Of a stretch of 64,000 nt of DNA, positions 26,815-35,808 are shown in pieces. The position numbers and the translations under genes were made by a program. The stretch spans positions 3,150,501 to 3,214,500 of the forward strand of contig NZ_CP110128.1 in the NCBI RefSeq assembly GCF_028471945.1. The letters run 5' to 3'. The DNA comes from Pseudomonas sp. WJP1. Its GTDB lineage: Bacteria; Pseudomonadota; Gammaproteobacteria; Pseudomonadales; Pseudomonadaceae. Position 1 is the stretch's first letter. Each line of letters starts with the position of its first letter. The notes beneath the pieces are model-generated. The model had not been told where the DNA came from, did not search any database, and saw only the letters and a list, made by a program, of their open reading frames with translations.

Positions 26815-27047
26815 GCTCGGGTCTGCACTTGCATGCCCTGCTGGCATAGCGTCTGGCAGGCCAGGCGGCGGCGACCGTCGATGGTCACCCGGCATTCCTG
26901 GCAGATGCCCATGCCGCACAACGGTGCGCGGCGCTCTCCGCTGACCGAAGTGCGACTGCAACCGTCGCCGGCCAGTGCCAGGGCCGCGGCCACCGTCGTG
27001 CCCTCGGCCACCTTCAGGGTGCGGCCGTCCATGATCAAGTCAGGCAT
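26811..27047 (-). CDS. lhpF: D-hydroxyproline dehydrogenase, gamma (2Fe-2S, HcnA-like) subunit
   Basis: 78 residues. The ferredoxin-like pattern is CSRTSVSGERRAPLCGMGIC followed by QEC and, later, ACQTLC, giving four Cys ligands for one [2Fe-2S] cluster. DGRTLKVAEGTTVAAALALA is the usual first half of this small subunit. It overlaps lhpB by 8 bases and lhpE by 4 bases, so the three subunits are made from one coupled transcript. It passes electrons between the two flavoprotein subunits. Confidence 0.88.
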   Translation of the reverse strand: MPDLIMDGRTLKVAEGTTVAAALALAGDGCSRTSVSGERRAPLCGMGICQECRVTIDGRRRLACQTLCQQGMQVQTRA

Positions 27048-28155
27048 ATAGGGGCTCTCCCAGAAAGCGTTGCGGCAGATAGGGTTGTGCCGCCAGTGGC
27101 GACGTCTCGTTGAACAATTGCGCGACCAGCAAATCGGCAGTGCCGGGGGCCGTGGTGACCCCGAGTCCCTCGTGCCCGACCGCCAGCCACAGGCCTTTGC
27201 GTTTGGGATGCTGGCCAACCAGCGGCAGGCCATCGGGGCTGGCGGCGCGAAAACCGGTCCAGGCGCGGATGCCATTGAGCTGGGCCAGGCCCGGCATGTA
27301 TTCGCTGGCGCGCTTGAGCATTTTCGCCAGCATCCAGCTTTCGACCTGCGGGTCGGTGGTGCCGAATTGTCGCGAGGCGCCGATGAACAGCTGCCCGGTG
27401 GGACGGGGCTGAATGTTGCAGGCGGTCGACGGTCCCGCGGCATTGTGGGCGCTGGTGACGTAGCCCAGTTCCACCAGCGTGTGGGTGACCTTGCCGGGGT
27501 AGCGGTCTGTGATCAGCAAGTGGCCCTTTTTCGGTTCGATCGGCAACTCGGGGCACAGGTCATTGGCCTGGATGCCGTTGGCCAATATGACGGCTTCGGC
27601 GTTCAACCACTGGCCATCCTCGAGTCGCACGCGGTTGCCATCGACCTCGCTGACCCGTGCCCGTCGTTGTTCGATGCCAGGGGTGTCGAGCATCCAGTTG
27701 GCGGTCGCCGGGGCGTAGAGAATGCCGTCGCCGGTGATCAATAAACCGCCTTCGAGGCCGTCGTGTAGCTCGGGCTCACGGGAACGCAGGGCGTTGCGGG
27801 CGATCAACTCGCAGGCAATGCCCTGGGCCTGCAGGTTCAGGTATTTGCTGCGGGCCACTTCCATTTCTTCGGCATTGGCCGCCAGCCACAATGTGCCGTT
27901 GCAGCGGTAGGCGCAGCTGTCGGGCAGTTGCGGTGCCTGTTCGCGCCAGCGTTGCAGCGAGTATTGGCTGAGGGCCAGTTCGGCCAGATTGTCGTCCAGC
28001 ACCAGCAAGTGGCCCATGCCGGCGGCCGTCGCGCCGTGCAGGCCCGCGTCCAGCACCAGCACGCGCAAGCCGCGCCGGGTGAGCGCCTGGGCGCAGGCGG
28101 CGCCGATGATACCGGCACCGATCACGATCACATCGGCCACCAGGCCCTGGTTCAT
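27040..28155 (-). CDS. lhpB: D-hydroxyproline dehydrogenase, beta (DAO-type FAD, HcnC-like) subunit
   Basis: 371 residues of the D-amino-acid oxidase-type fold. [20 protein letters not shown] binds FAD, and [18 protein letters not shown] and [20 protein letters not shown] are the C-terminal FAD segments. This chain should hold the site that oxidises cis-4-hydroxy-D-proline to pyrroline-4-hydroxy-2-carboxylate. The gene order lhpA-lhpB-lhpF-lhpE is the same as in P. aeruginosa, and the 4-base overlap with lhpA shows translational coupling. Confidence 0.88.
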   Translation of the reverse strand: MNQGLVADVIVIGAGIIGAACAQALTRRGLRVLVLDAGLHGATAAGMGHLLVLDDNLAELALSQYSLQRWREQAPQLPDSCAYRCNGTLWLAANAEEMEVARSKYLNLQAQGIACELIARNALRSREPELHDGLEGGLLITGDGILYAPATANWMLDTPGIEQRRARVSEVDGNRVRLEDGQWLNAEAVILANGIQANDLCPELPIEPKKGHLLITDRYPGKVTHTLVELGYVTSAHNAAGPSTACNIQPRPTGQLFIGASRQFGTTDPQVESWMLAKMLKRASEYMPGLAQLNGIRAWTGFRAASPDGLPLVGQHPKRKGLWLAVGHEGLGVTTAPGTADLLVAQLFNETSPLAAQPYLPQRFLGEPLYA

Positions 28156-29084
28156 GGGCGAATGCCCCAGGCAAAGGGGTCGTCCTGTTCAATGATCAGG
28201 CTGGCCTCGGCACTGATGAAGGCGCGACCGCGAATGGTCGGTACGATGCGTTCGCCCTGTCGTTCGTAGGAGCCTTCGAACTCGCTACCGATCACGCTGG
28301 CCTGGCGCCAGATCTGTCCCGGTTGCAATTTGTCGTCGGCCGCCAGGCACGCCAGCTTGGCACTGGTGCCGGTGCCGCAGGGCGAACGGTCATAGGCCTT
28401 GCCGGGGCAGAGTACAAAGTTGCGGCTGTCGGCCCGGGCGTCATCGGCGAACAGTTCGACGTGGTCGATCAACCCGCCGTCTTCGCCGCGTATCCCCTGA
28501 ACGTCCAGTGCCTGCTGCACGGCGTAGGTGTAGGCGGTCAACGCCTCGAGGTTGTCATTGGCGATGCGCAAGCCATGTTCGGCGATCAGGAAAAACCAGT
28601 TGCCACCCCAGGCGATATCACCGACCACCTGGCCGATCCCCGGCACCTGCAATACCACGGCTTTGCGATAACGGTAGGCCGGCACGTTGCGCACGCTGAC
28701 GGAGTGGTCGTCGTGCAAGGTGGCCTGCACCGTACCGACCGGCGTTTCGATGCTGTGCACGCCCGGACCGATCTTGCCCAGGTGCGTCAGCGAGGCCACC
28801 AACCCAATGGTGCCGTGGCCGCACATGCCGAGGTAGCCGCTGTTGTTGAAGAAAATCACCCCGGCGCAGGCGGCGGGGTCGACTGGTTCGCATAGCAGCG
28901 CGCCAACCAGCACGTCGCTGCCCCGTGGTTCCAGCACGCAGGCGGCGCGCCATTGATCATGGTCTGCAGCCAGCCGCCGAAGCCGTTCGGCCATGCTGCC
29001 GGTGCCCAGGTCGGGAAAGCCGGCGGTCACCAGGCGGGTGGGTTCGCCGCCAGTGTGGGAGTCGATCACGGTGATGCGTTTCAT
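28152..29084 (-). CDS. lhpA: 4-hydroxyproline 2-epimerase
   Basis: 310 residues of the proline racemase superfamily with both catalytic cysteines: GMCGHGTIG near residue 88 and [10 protein letters not shown] near 236. [12 protein letters not shown] opens the protein and [12 protein letters not shown] forms part of the substrate pocket. The Cys/Cys pair and the position in front of lhpBFE identify the enzyme that converts trans-4-hydroxy-L-proline to cis-4-hydroxy-D-proline, the first step of the pathway. About 115 bases upstream of it lies the 3' end of the gntR gene, and no copy of the TCGTATACGA palindrome is seen directly before it, so it may be expressed from its own or the gntR promoter. 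Confidence 0.92.
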   Translation of the reverse strand: MKRITVIDSHTGGEPTRLVTAGFPDLGTGSMAERLRRLAADHDQWRAACVLEPRGSDVLVGALLCEPVDPAACAGVIFFNNSGYLGMCGHGTIGLVASLTHLGKIGPGVHSIETPVGTVQATLHDDHSVSVRNVPAYRYRKAVVLQVPGIGQVVGDIAWGGNWFFLIAEHGLRIANDNLEALTAYTYAVQQALDVQGIRGEDGGLIDHVELFADDARADSRNFVLCPGKAYDRSPCGTGTSAKLACLAADDKLQPGQIWRQASVIGSEFEGSYERQGERIVPTIRGRAFISAEASLIIEQDDPFAWGIRP

Positions 29085-29198
29085 GACAGGGCCACGTCCG
29101 TTCAGATGAGTGAACGCAAGAGTGGCCCGTGCGAGGGGATGCCGGCTTGATGGTTTTATCTTGCGCCGATGACGAAATCGGCACAGTAGATCGGACTG

Positions 29199-29918
29199 TC
29201 AATGGTGGTGCGGCAGATGCTCGAACAAGGTCTTGCAGACCCCGGCGATGTGTTCGTCGAGCAGCTTCACCGCCCGGTCGACGTCACCGGCGCGGCAGGC
29301 TTCGACGATCTCCCGGTGCTCGTGGTCGGCACGCTCCTTACCGGCGGAAAGGCTCATCTGCATCCGCAGGTAACGTTCCAGCTTGTCGTTGACCGAACGG
29401 ATCAGGCTCACCAGGAATGGACGTTGCGCCGGCTCGTAGAGACAGGCGTGCAGTTCCCAGTTGAGCTCGGCCCAGCGGCCCACGTCATCTTCACCGACGA
29501 ATTCCTGGCAGATGCTTTCGGCGCGGGCGAAGGTGGCTTCGGTCATGTTGGGGATGGCCAGGCGCAGCACCTTGTCTTCGAGCAACATGCGCACTTCGAA
29601 CATCTGTGCCAGTTCGGCATCGGACACCCGCGTGACCATTGCCCCGCGATTGCGCTGGAACATCACCAGGCCTTCGGCTTCCAGGCGCTTGAGGGCCTCG
29701 CGGACCGGAATCTTGCTGACGTTGAACTGCCGGGCGATGTCGTCCTGGCGAATAGGCTCGTCTTCGGCGAAGTGCCCGGCGACGATGGCGTCACGCAGGT
29801 GGCGGGTGATGATTTCCGATGTCGAAGGCGCATTGCCCAGGTCGGGAGCGTTGAATTTGGGTGGGTTCACGGCGGCGGTCGTTCGGATTGAGTTAGAGAT
29901 ATGGTATACGAATTTCAT
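29199..29918 (-). CDS. GntR family regulator (FCD ligand domain)
   Basis: 239 residues from the ATG at 29918. The winged HTH is TSEIITRHLRDAIVAGHFAE plus FNVSKIPVREALKRLEAEGL; the all-helical FCD domain follows, with metal/ligand residues in LNWELHACLY and DHEHREIVEACRAGD. Such regulators usually repress catabolic genes until a pathway acid binds. A GTATAC palindrome matching those before lhpC and the transporter operon overlaps the first codons, so autoregulation is likely. The start is uncertain: the ATG at 29918 puts the operator inside the coding sequence, and a GTG at 29870 gives a more usual N-terminus; neither has a clear ribosome-binding site. It lies upstream of lhpA on the same strand. 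Confidence 0.85.
   Translation of the reverse strand: MKFVYHISNSIRTTAAVNPPKFNAPDLGNAPSTSEIITRHLRDAIVAGHFAEDEPIRQDDIARQFNVSKIPVREALKRLEAEGLVMFQRNRGAMVTRVSDAELAQMFEVRMLLEDKVLRLAIPNMTEATFARAESICQEFVGEDDVGRWAELNWELHACLYEPAQRPFLVSLIRSVNDKLERYLRMQMSLSAGKERADHEHREIVEACRAGDVDRAVKLLDEHIAGVCKTLFEHLPHHH
29902..29911. promoter_or_regulatory. Operator-like palindrome at the gntR start
   Basis: TGGTATACGA differs by one base from the TCGTATACGA seen at 18617 and 24551. It overlaps codons 3-6 of the longest gntR frame, or lies 32-41 bases before the alternative GTG start. This suggests negative autoregulation of the GntR gene. Confidence 0.65.
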
Positions 29919-29966
29919 CGACCAGGACGTCGACTATGCGCACCGGATGGGTATCGCTGATTGAGC

Positions 29967-30857
29967 TCATTGCTCCCACTGTTCCAGCAGTATCGAGACG
30001 AATTTTTCCGCTGCCGGAGACAGTGAGGCGCCTCGGCGGTAAACCAGTCCCAACGATCGGTTCACAATGGGCTCGATCAAGGGGACGCTGACCAACGTTG
30101 GATGATCCACAGCCGGCATTGCAAGGCTCGGCATTGCCGAAACGCCTAATCCGGCTTCCACCAGCCCTAGCGACGTAGACAGGTGTTGCACCTCATAGAA
30201 CCACTGTGGACGCCAACTCAAGCCTGACAAGGCATGGTCAAGCAACATGCGGTTGCCGCTCAGGCGACCGACCCCGATCAGCCGGTAATTGCTGAGTTCA
30301 GACCAGGTGACCGAGCTGCGTTCGGCCAACTCGTGATCGCGTCGACACGCCAAAACAAAAGGCTCGTTGACCAACGGCACGAACTCGATGTCCGGGTGCT
30401 GTCCGCTCATCATGTTGATGCCAAAGTCGGCTTCGCCACGCAGGACAGCCTCCAGCCCTTCGTTCGCACTCAGGTCGAGCAAGCGAATGCGGATTTGTGG
30501 ATAGCGCTCGTTGTAGAGGCGGATGACCGAAGGGAGGAAGTAGAAGGCGGCGGTCGGGATGCAGGCAAGGGTGACACGGCCGCTCTGGCGCTCCGCCAGC
30601 TCCCGGATGTTAAGTATCGAGTCGTCGAAGTCATCCAGTAAACGTCGTGCCTTGGGCAGGAAGTCTCGCCCGACGCTGGTGAGGCTTACCCTTCTTGTCG
30701 TGCGATCAAGGAGGGCTGTTCCCAACCCCTCTTCAAGCTTTTTCATTCTGCGACTCAACGCGGGTTGAGAGAGATGCAATGCATCGGCAGCCTCGTGGAA
30801 GCTCCCAAGTTCTGCGATCTTCACGAAAGACCGGATGTCATTGAGCTCATAATTCAA
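29967..30857 (-). CDS. LysR-type transcriptional regulator
   Basis: 296 residues. The HTH is ELGSFHEAADALHLSQPALS with RRMKKLEEGLGTALLDRTTR, and the effector domain follows (RVTLACIPTAAFYFLPSVIR). It diverges from the PrpF-like isomerase gene across 167 AT-rich bases and probably activates the isomerase-CitMHS-OprD genes in response to a tricarboxylic or related acid. It may also read toward the gntR gene on the same strand, which begins 48-96 bases downstream, so the two may share transcripts. No ribosome-binding site of note. Confidence 0.9.
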   Translation of the reverse strand: MNYELNDIRSFVKIAELGSFHEAADALHLSQPALSRRMKKLEEGLGTALLDRTTRRVSLTSVGRDFLPKARRLLDDFDDSILNIRELAERQSGRVTLACIPTAAFYFLPSVIRLYNERYPQIRIRLLDLSANEGLEAVLRGEADFGINMMSGQHPDIEFVPLVNEPFVLACRRDHELAERSSVTWSELSNYRLIGVGRLSGNRMLLDHALSGLSWRPQWFYEVQHLSTSLGLVEAGLGVSAMPSLAMPAVDHPTLVSVPLIEPIVNRSLGLVYRRGASLSPAAEKFVSILLEQWEQ

Positions 30858-31024
30858 TTGTTTTATCTCAGCAGACGAGGGTGATCCAGCGAAATCATCC
30901 TAAATTTATCATTCGTCAAACGCAATAATCAGGCTGATATTTGCATTGGAAACAATTTTCAAAGCCTGAGACTCTTGCTCACAAGACATCAATTGCTCCG
31001 ATTGATCAACAAGAGTCAGTATTC
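30858..31024. promoter_or_regulatory. Divergent control region, LysR gene / isomerase gene
   Basis: 167 bases, AT-rich, between divergent starts at 30857 and 31025. LysR sites of the T-N11-A form are possible but no clear interrupted palindrome stands out. The isomerase has only a weak AAGAG before its ATG. Confidence 0.45.
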
Positions 31025-32107
31025 ATGCAACGAATTCCCTGTGTGCTAATGCGTGGCGGTACTTCCAAGGGCCCGGTATTTCTCGCCTGGGATCTACCGG
31101 TTGCGATCGCAGAACGTGACGAACTGCTGCTCAACCTGATGGGTTCTGGCCATGAGCTGGAAATTGACGGCATCGGTGGCGGCAGCCCGCAAACCAGCAA
31201 GGTGGCGATCGTCAGCCCGTCGCTGCATCCTGATGCGGATGTCGACTATCTGTTCGTTCAAGTCATGGTCTCCCAACGTCGCGTCGACACCGCGCCCAAT
31301 TGCGGCAACATGCTCTGCGCGGTTGGCCCGTTCGCCATCGAGCAGGGCCTGGTCAAGGCGGGCAACGGATTGACCCGGGTGCGCATTCGCAACCTCAACA
31401 CCGGCACCTTCGTCACTTCGGACGTGCACACGCCCAACGGCAAAGTCAGCTACGAGGGCGACACGGTCATCGATGGCGTGCCTGGCAGTGCGGCACCCGT
31501 GCAATTGACCTTCCTCGACGCTGCCGGCAGCAAGACCGGCAAACTTTTCCCGACCGGCAATACCCTGGATGTGTTCGATGGGGTGCCTGTTACCTGCATC
31601 GACATGGCCATGCCGATGCTGATCATCGAGGCCCGTCATCTGGCCAAGCGCGGCGATGAAACCCCAGCCGAGCTGGACGCCGACAAGGATTTTCTGCGCC
31701 AGCTCGAAGCCTTGCGGTTGCAGGCCGGCAGGGCGATGGGGCTGGGCGATGTCAGCGACAAGGTCATCCCCAAACCGGTGCTGGTTTCACCGGCCAAGGC
31801 GGGTGGCACGTTGCAGGTTCGCTACTTCATGCCCCACAACTGCCATCGCGCGCTGGCCATTACCGGCTCCATCGGCGTGGCGACTGCCTGTGTCAGCGAG
31901 GGCAGCGTAGTGGCCCGGATGCTCGGCAACACCGCAGGTCCGCGCCTGCAACAGGTGCGTATCGAGCACCCGAGTGGCGGCATCGATGTCGTGTTGTCCT
32001 ACGTCGGCGATAACGGTCAGACCATCCGCGCCTCGGTGGTGCGTACGGCACGACGATTGTTCTCCGGTTTCGTCTATGCCCCGATTTCCCAGCGACTCGC
32101 CGGCTAG
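31025..32107 (+). CDS. PrpF/GalD family isomerase (4-oxalomesaconate tautomerase-like)
   Basis: 360 residues, the size of GalD and PrpF. IPCVLMRGGTSKGPVFLAWD, DGIGGGSPQTSKVAIVSP, PNCGNMLCAVGPFAIEQGLV, LFPTGNTLDVFDGV and ACVSEGSVVARML are family motifs; the first gives the substrate Lys and the Cys in PNCGNM is the usual acid/base position. The fold resembles diaminopimelate epimerase. GalD moves a double bond in the gallate pathway and PrpF isomerises methylaconitate. No gallate or propionate genes are nearby; instead a CitMHS carrier and an OprD porin follow, so isomerisation of an unsaturated tricarboxylate such as aconitate is plausible. The frame opens at 30941, but the ATG at 31025 matches the family start. 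Confidence 0.87.
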   Translation: MQRIPCVLMRGGTSKGPVFLAWDLPVAIAERDELLLNLMGSGHELEIDGIGGGSPQTSKVAIVSPSLHPDADVDYLFVQVMVSQRRVDTAPNCGNMLCAVGPFAIEQGLVKAGNGLTRVRIRNLNTGTFVTSDVHTPNGKVSYEGDTVIDGVPGSAAPVQLTFLDAAGSKTGKLFPTGNTLDVFDGVPVTCIDMAMPMLIIEARHLAKRGDETPAELDADKDFLRQLEALRLQAGRAMGLGDVSDKVIPKPVLVSPAKAGGTLQVRYFMPHNCHRALAITGSIGVATACVSEGSVVARMLGNTAGPRLQQVRIEHPSGGIDVVLSYVGDNGQTIRASVVRTARRLFSGFVYAPISQRLAG

Positions 32108-32280
32108 TGATCTGACGGTGCCTGGGTATTTGTATCAGCACAATTGTAAAAATGGGTGATGCCATGAAACGCGCTCGTCATTACCCACCACCGGACATAG
32201 CGCACTGCAACGTCTGGTAGTCTCGGGGTCGTTCGCCTGTGCGTCGGCCTCGCCATTAATAACAACAAGAGAGATGCCCT

Positions 32281-33585
32281 ATGCTCGCCTTACTCGGCCT
32301 GGCCATGGTGGTAGTGTTCACCTACCTGATCATGTCCAAGCGTTTGTCGCCAATCGTTGCGTTGACCGTTGTGCCGATCGTCTTTGCCCTGATCGGCGGT
32401 TTTGGCGGGACCACCGGCAAAATGATGCTCGACGGCCTGAAAATGGTCGCGCCGTCGGCCGCGTTGCTGCTGTTCGCGATCCTGTTTTTCGGCTTGATGA
32501 TCGACTCGGGACTGTTCGACCCGCTGATCCGCAAAATCCTCAAGCGGGTGAATGGCGACCCGATGAAAATCGCCATCGGCACCGCACTGCTGTCGTTGAC
32601 TGTCGCGCTGGATGGCGATGGCACGACCACCTACATGATCACCTGTGCGGCGATGTTGCCGTTGTACAAGCGTATCGGCATGAACCCGATGATCCTGGCA
32701 ACGATTTCCATGCTGTCGCTGAGCATCATGAGCGGTTTGAGCCCGTGGGGCGGTCCGGCCACCCGGGCGATTGCCGCGCTGGGGGTGGATGCCGGGGAAT
32801 ACTTCATCCCGTTATTGCCGACCATGATCGGCGGTGCCGCCTGGGTGGTGTTCACGGCATTTTTGCTGGGGCGCGCCGAGCGCAAGCGAATCGGCAATAC
32901 GCAGCTGCAGAGCGGCGGTGGTGATTGCTACATCAAGGCCATTCTTGAAGACACACCGTACAAGCGTCCGAAGCTGGCCTATGTGAACCTGCTGTTGGTG
33001 ACCGGAGTGATGATTGCGCTGGTGATGGGGCTGGCCCATTCGGCGATTTTGTTCCTGATCGGTTTTGTCCTGGCGCTGATGATCAACTACCCGCAGCTGG
33101 ACATTCAAAAGGAACGCATCCTCGCCCATTCCGGCAACGCCATGACCGTGGTGCTGCTGGTGTTCGCGGCCGGTGTCTTCGCCGGGATTTTCTCCGGCAC
33201 GAAAATGGTCGATGCACTGGCACAGACATTGGTGGAGTGGATTCCACCGTCCTGGGGGCATCTGTTTCCGCTGGTGGTGGCGATTACCAGCATGCCGCTG
33301 ACGTTCGTGCTGTCCAACGATGCTTACTACTTCGGCGTGGTGCCGATCCTCGCAAACGCCGCTGCTGCCTACGGTATTGACCCGGTGGAAATTGCCAGGG
33401 CATCGGTCCTGGGGCAGCCGGTGCACTTGATGAGCCCGTTGGTGGCTTCGACCCTGTTGCTGGTCGGGATGGTCGATCGCGACATTGGCGACTTCCAGCG
33501 TGCCACCGTGAAATGGGCAGTGCTCACCTCCCTGGTGATCACAGCTTTAGCCCTGCTGACCGGTGCCTTGACGCTGTTCGCCTGA
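32281..33585 (+). CDS. CitMHS family citrate/tricarboxylate transporter
   Basis: 434 residues, about 12 membrane segments. SKRLSPIVALTVVPIVFALI, ALDGDGTTTYMITCAAMLPL and LSLSIMSGLSPWGGPATRAI are typical of the CitMHS family, which carries citrate with a divalent metal or protons. SNDAYYFGVVPILANAAAAY lies near the C-terminus. The 173-base gap to the isomerase gene has no obvious terminator, so the genes can be co-transcribed. AAGAGA lies before the ATG at 32281. Confidence 0.9.
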   Translation: MLALLGLAMVVVFTYLIMSKRLSPIVALTVVPIVFALIGGFGGTTGKMMLDGLKMVAPSAALLLFAILFFGLMIDSGLFDPLIRKILKRVNGDPMKIAIGTALLSLTVALDGDGTTTYMITCAAMLPLYKRIGMNPMILATISMLSLSIMSGLSPWGGPATRAIAALGVDAGEYFIPLLPTMIGGAAWVVFTAFLLGRAERKRIGNTQLQSGGGDCYIKAILEDTPYKRPKLAYVNLLLVTGVMIALVMGLAHSAILFLIGFVLALMINYPQLDIQKERILAHSGNAMTVVLLVFAAGVFAGIFSGTKMVDALAQTLVEWIPPSWGHLFPLVVAITSMPLTFVLSNDAYYFGVVPILANAAAAYGIDPVEIARASVLGQPVHLMSPLVASTLLLVGMVDRDIGDFQRATVKWAVLTSLVITALALLTGALTLFA

Positions 33586-33679
33586 TTCACCCCTGACTCA
33601 CCTCTAGACGCGTTTCACGCGCCGACTGCCGGCGCGCGGATACCTGCATCCTGAAAAACAACAACAAGAGTAGTTCGAC

Positions 33680-34933
33680 ATGCCCCATTCTTTGATCAGC
33701 AGGGCGCTTTTACCTCTCATGGGGGTATTACCGATTGCCGCTGTCGATGCGAGCGATTTCATCGCCGACAGCAAACTGAAGTTGCAGCTGCGCAATGTGT
33801 ACTTCAATGAAAACTTTCGTGATGAACATGGATTGAGTGCCCGTGCGGCGAGCACTGCTAAAAGTGAGCGTACCGAGTGGGCGCAGGGCTTCCTGCTGGA
33901 CTATCAGTCGGGGTTTACCCCGGGGACATTGGGCGTGGGCGTTGATGCTTTGGGCTTGTTGGGGGTGAGGCTGGACTCGGGACGTGGCCGCAGCGGTACC
34001 GGGCTGCTACCGGTGCACGACGATGGACGCGCCGCCGATGAGTTCTCCAGTGCCGGCGCCACGGCGAAGATCAAGCTGGCCAAGACCACCCTCAGGTACG
34101 GAACCCTGCTACCCAAGACGCCAGTACTGATCTACAACGATGCACGCTTGTTACCGCAGACCTACGAGGGCGGCCAGGTCACCAGCCTGGATATCGACAA
34201 TCTGACCCTGACCGGCGGCCGTCTGAATCGGTTCAAACAGCGTGATTCCACCGACAGCGTCCCGATCATTCCTGATGGCTATTCGGGCGACAAGGGCGGT
34301 GATTTCACCTATGCCGGCGGCGACTACAAGCTCGGCAAGAACACGCGCCTGAGCTACTTCCACGGCGAGCTGGAAAATTTCTATCGCCAGGACTTCGCCG
34401 GCATCCAGCACGATATAGCGTTAGGGCGCGGGACCCTGACGGGCGACCTGCGCTATTTCAACAGCCATGACGCGGGCCGCGCCTATGCCTCGAAGATCGA
34501 TAACGACATGCTCAGTGCCCTGGTGTCCTACACGGTGGCGGGGCACACAGTGGGCGGTGGTTATCAAACCCTCAGCGGCGATGCCGGGCTGCCCTACATC
34601 AGCGGTGCCACGGTCTACTCGTTCAGCAACGCCGGTATCGGCAAGTTCATCGAGGAGGACGAGAAAACCTGGATGCTCAGCTACGGTTATGACTTTGCAC
34701 CGATGGGCGTGCCAGGCCTGACGTTCATGACGCGATACCTGAAGGGCAACGATGGCAAGTCCGACACCCAGATCAAAGAGTCCGAGCGTGACACCGAACT
34801 GGCTTACGTGGTCCAGAGCGGTGCGTTCAAAGGCGTGGGTGTAAAGCTACGCAACTATGTCTACCGCGCGGACTTCGCACGTGGGCGCGACAGCAATCGC
34901 ATTTATTTCACCTACGATATGGCGCTTTGGTAA
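33680..34933 (+). CDS. OprD-family outer membrane porin (OpdH-like)
   Basis: 417 residues. The signal peptide (MPHSLISRALLPLMGVLPIA, cleavage near VDA) is followed by DFIADSKLKLQLRNVYFNEN, the standard first strand of OprD porins. FLLDYQSGFTPGTLGVGVDA and the ladder of beta strands with a C-terminal aromatic residue (DMALW) support an 18-strand barrel. OprD-family members are substrate-specific; next to a citrate-type carrier and a PrpF-like isomerase it is likely to pass tricarboxylates, as OpdH does for cis-aconitate (inference). Confidence 0.9.
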   Translation: MPHSLISRALLPLMGVLPIAAVDASDFIADSKLKLQLRNVYFNENFRDEHGLSARAASTAKSERTEWAQGFLLDYQSGFTPGTLGVGVDALGLLGVRLDSGRGRSGTGLLPVHDDGRAADEFSSAGATAKIKLAKTTLRYGTLLPKTPVLIYNDARLLPQTYEGGQVTSLDIDNLTLTGGRLNRFKQRDSTDSVPIIPDGYSGDKGGDFTYAGGDYKLGKNTRLSYFHGELENFYRQDFAGIQHDIALGRGTLTGDLRYFNSHDAGRAYASKIDNDMLSALVSYTVAGHTVGGGYQTLSGDAGLPYISGATVYSFSNAGIGKFIEEDEKTWMLSYGYDFAPMGVPGLTFMTRYLKGNDGKSDTQIKESERDTELAYVVQSGAFKGVGVKLRNYVYRADFARGRDSNRIYFTYDMALW

Positions 34934-34954
34934 GCAGGCCTTGATGTTATGGCG

Positions 34955-34990
34955 TGGCAGCCTTGCCTGACACGTAGGCACAGGCTGCCA
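34955..34990. terminator. Hairpin between convergent porin and SYLF genes
   Basis: TGGCAGCC at 34955 pairs with GGCTGCCA ending at 34990, with additional inner pairing of TTGCCT against AGGCA. It lies in the 90-base gap between convergent genes. No T-run follows, so an intrinsic terminator on either strand is possible but not textbook. Confidence 0.5.
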
Positions 34991-35023
34991 TTGCTTGCCC
35001 AACGATCAACTGAACGGCCGGCT

Positions 35024-35584
35024 CTAGCGTTTGATCAATGAAATCTTCGTGCCTTCGATGCTGATCCCGGCCATCAATCCTTGCTGGTCGAAGATGAACG
35101 CGTAGGCGTCGTCCTTGAGCGTCGAGCTGGACAGGTTCTTGGCAACCCCTTCATCCACCACAACCACCGTTGGCCCTACACCGATTTCCCAGCCTTTGGT
35201 TTCAGTGATGTATTTCACCGCTTTGTCGGTCATCAGGAAAACCACATAGCCATAGGACTGCGCGCCTGCCTGCAATCCCCAGGAGCCGCTGACGGAGTTG
35301 TAATAGTCCTGGACTTTCGTGCCCTTCATCAAAACGCCTTCGCCGTAGCTGCCGCCGAATACCAGGCCGGCCTTGATGATTTTCGGGAAGACCAGTACGG
35401 CCTTGGCTTTTTGCGAGATGGTTTCGGAAAAGGGATTGGTTTTGTAGAGCGTCTGCAACGCTTGCCGCGAGTCGGTATTGAGATCCTCGGCGGTGGCGGC
35501 GCCTGCCGTGTTCAGGAGACTGGCCGATGCCAATGCAGCTACTGCGAGCAAGGCCGTCAGGAAGAACCGTATGGATTGAGTCAT
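35024..35584 (-). CDS. SYLF (YSC84-type) lipid-binding domain protein, secreted
   Basis: 186 residues. A signal peptide (MTQSIRFFLTALLAVAALAS, cleavage near AGA) precedes the SYLF domain: AKAVLVFPKIIKAGLVFGGS, YYNSVSGSWGLQAGAQSYGY and KGWEIGVGPTVVVVDEG. SYLF domains bind phospholipids; bacterial secreted forms have no settled function. The frame opens at 35608, but the ATG at 35584 has GGAG upstream and starts the signal peptide. It converges on the porin gene. Confidence 0.9.
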   Translation of the reverse strand: MTQSIRFFLTALLAVAALASASLLNTAGAATAEDLNTDSRQALQTLYKTNPFSETISQKAKAVLVFPKIIKAGLVFGGSYGEGVLMKGTKVQDYYNSVSGSWGLQAGAQSYGYVVFLMTDKAVKYITETKGWEIGVGPTVVVVDEGVAKNLSSSTLKDDAYAFIFDQQGLMAGISIEGTKISLIKR

Positions 35585-35808
35585 TTGCGTACTCCGATGA
35601 GGGAGCATTGGATGGCAGCAGCAGTCGGCGCCTGCGTCAGGCAGGATCCGAACTCACTGAAGGGTATCCGGCGCGCCCTGGAATGTGTGAATCGCAAGCG
35701 TCGCGGCTGAAGGAAGCAGGCCTGAGGCCAGTGATCAGTTGCGATGCCATCACTTGTTGTGACCACTGAGTGGTGAGCGCGTTCAGCGTTAGTGTTCGAT
35801 GGTACCCC

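Noticed and set aside
25471..27051. Plus-strand frame of 526 residues opposite lhpE/lhpF
   Set aside because: Opposite two subunits with clear FAD and 2Fe-2S motifs; composition typical of antisense GC-rich frames.
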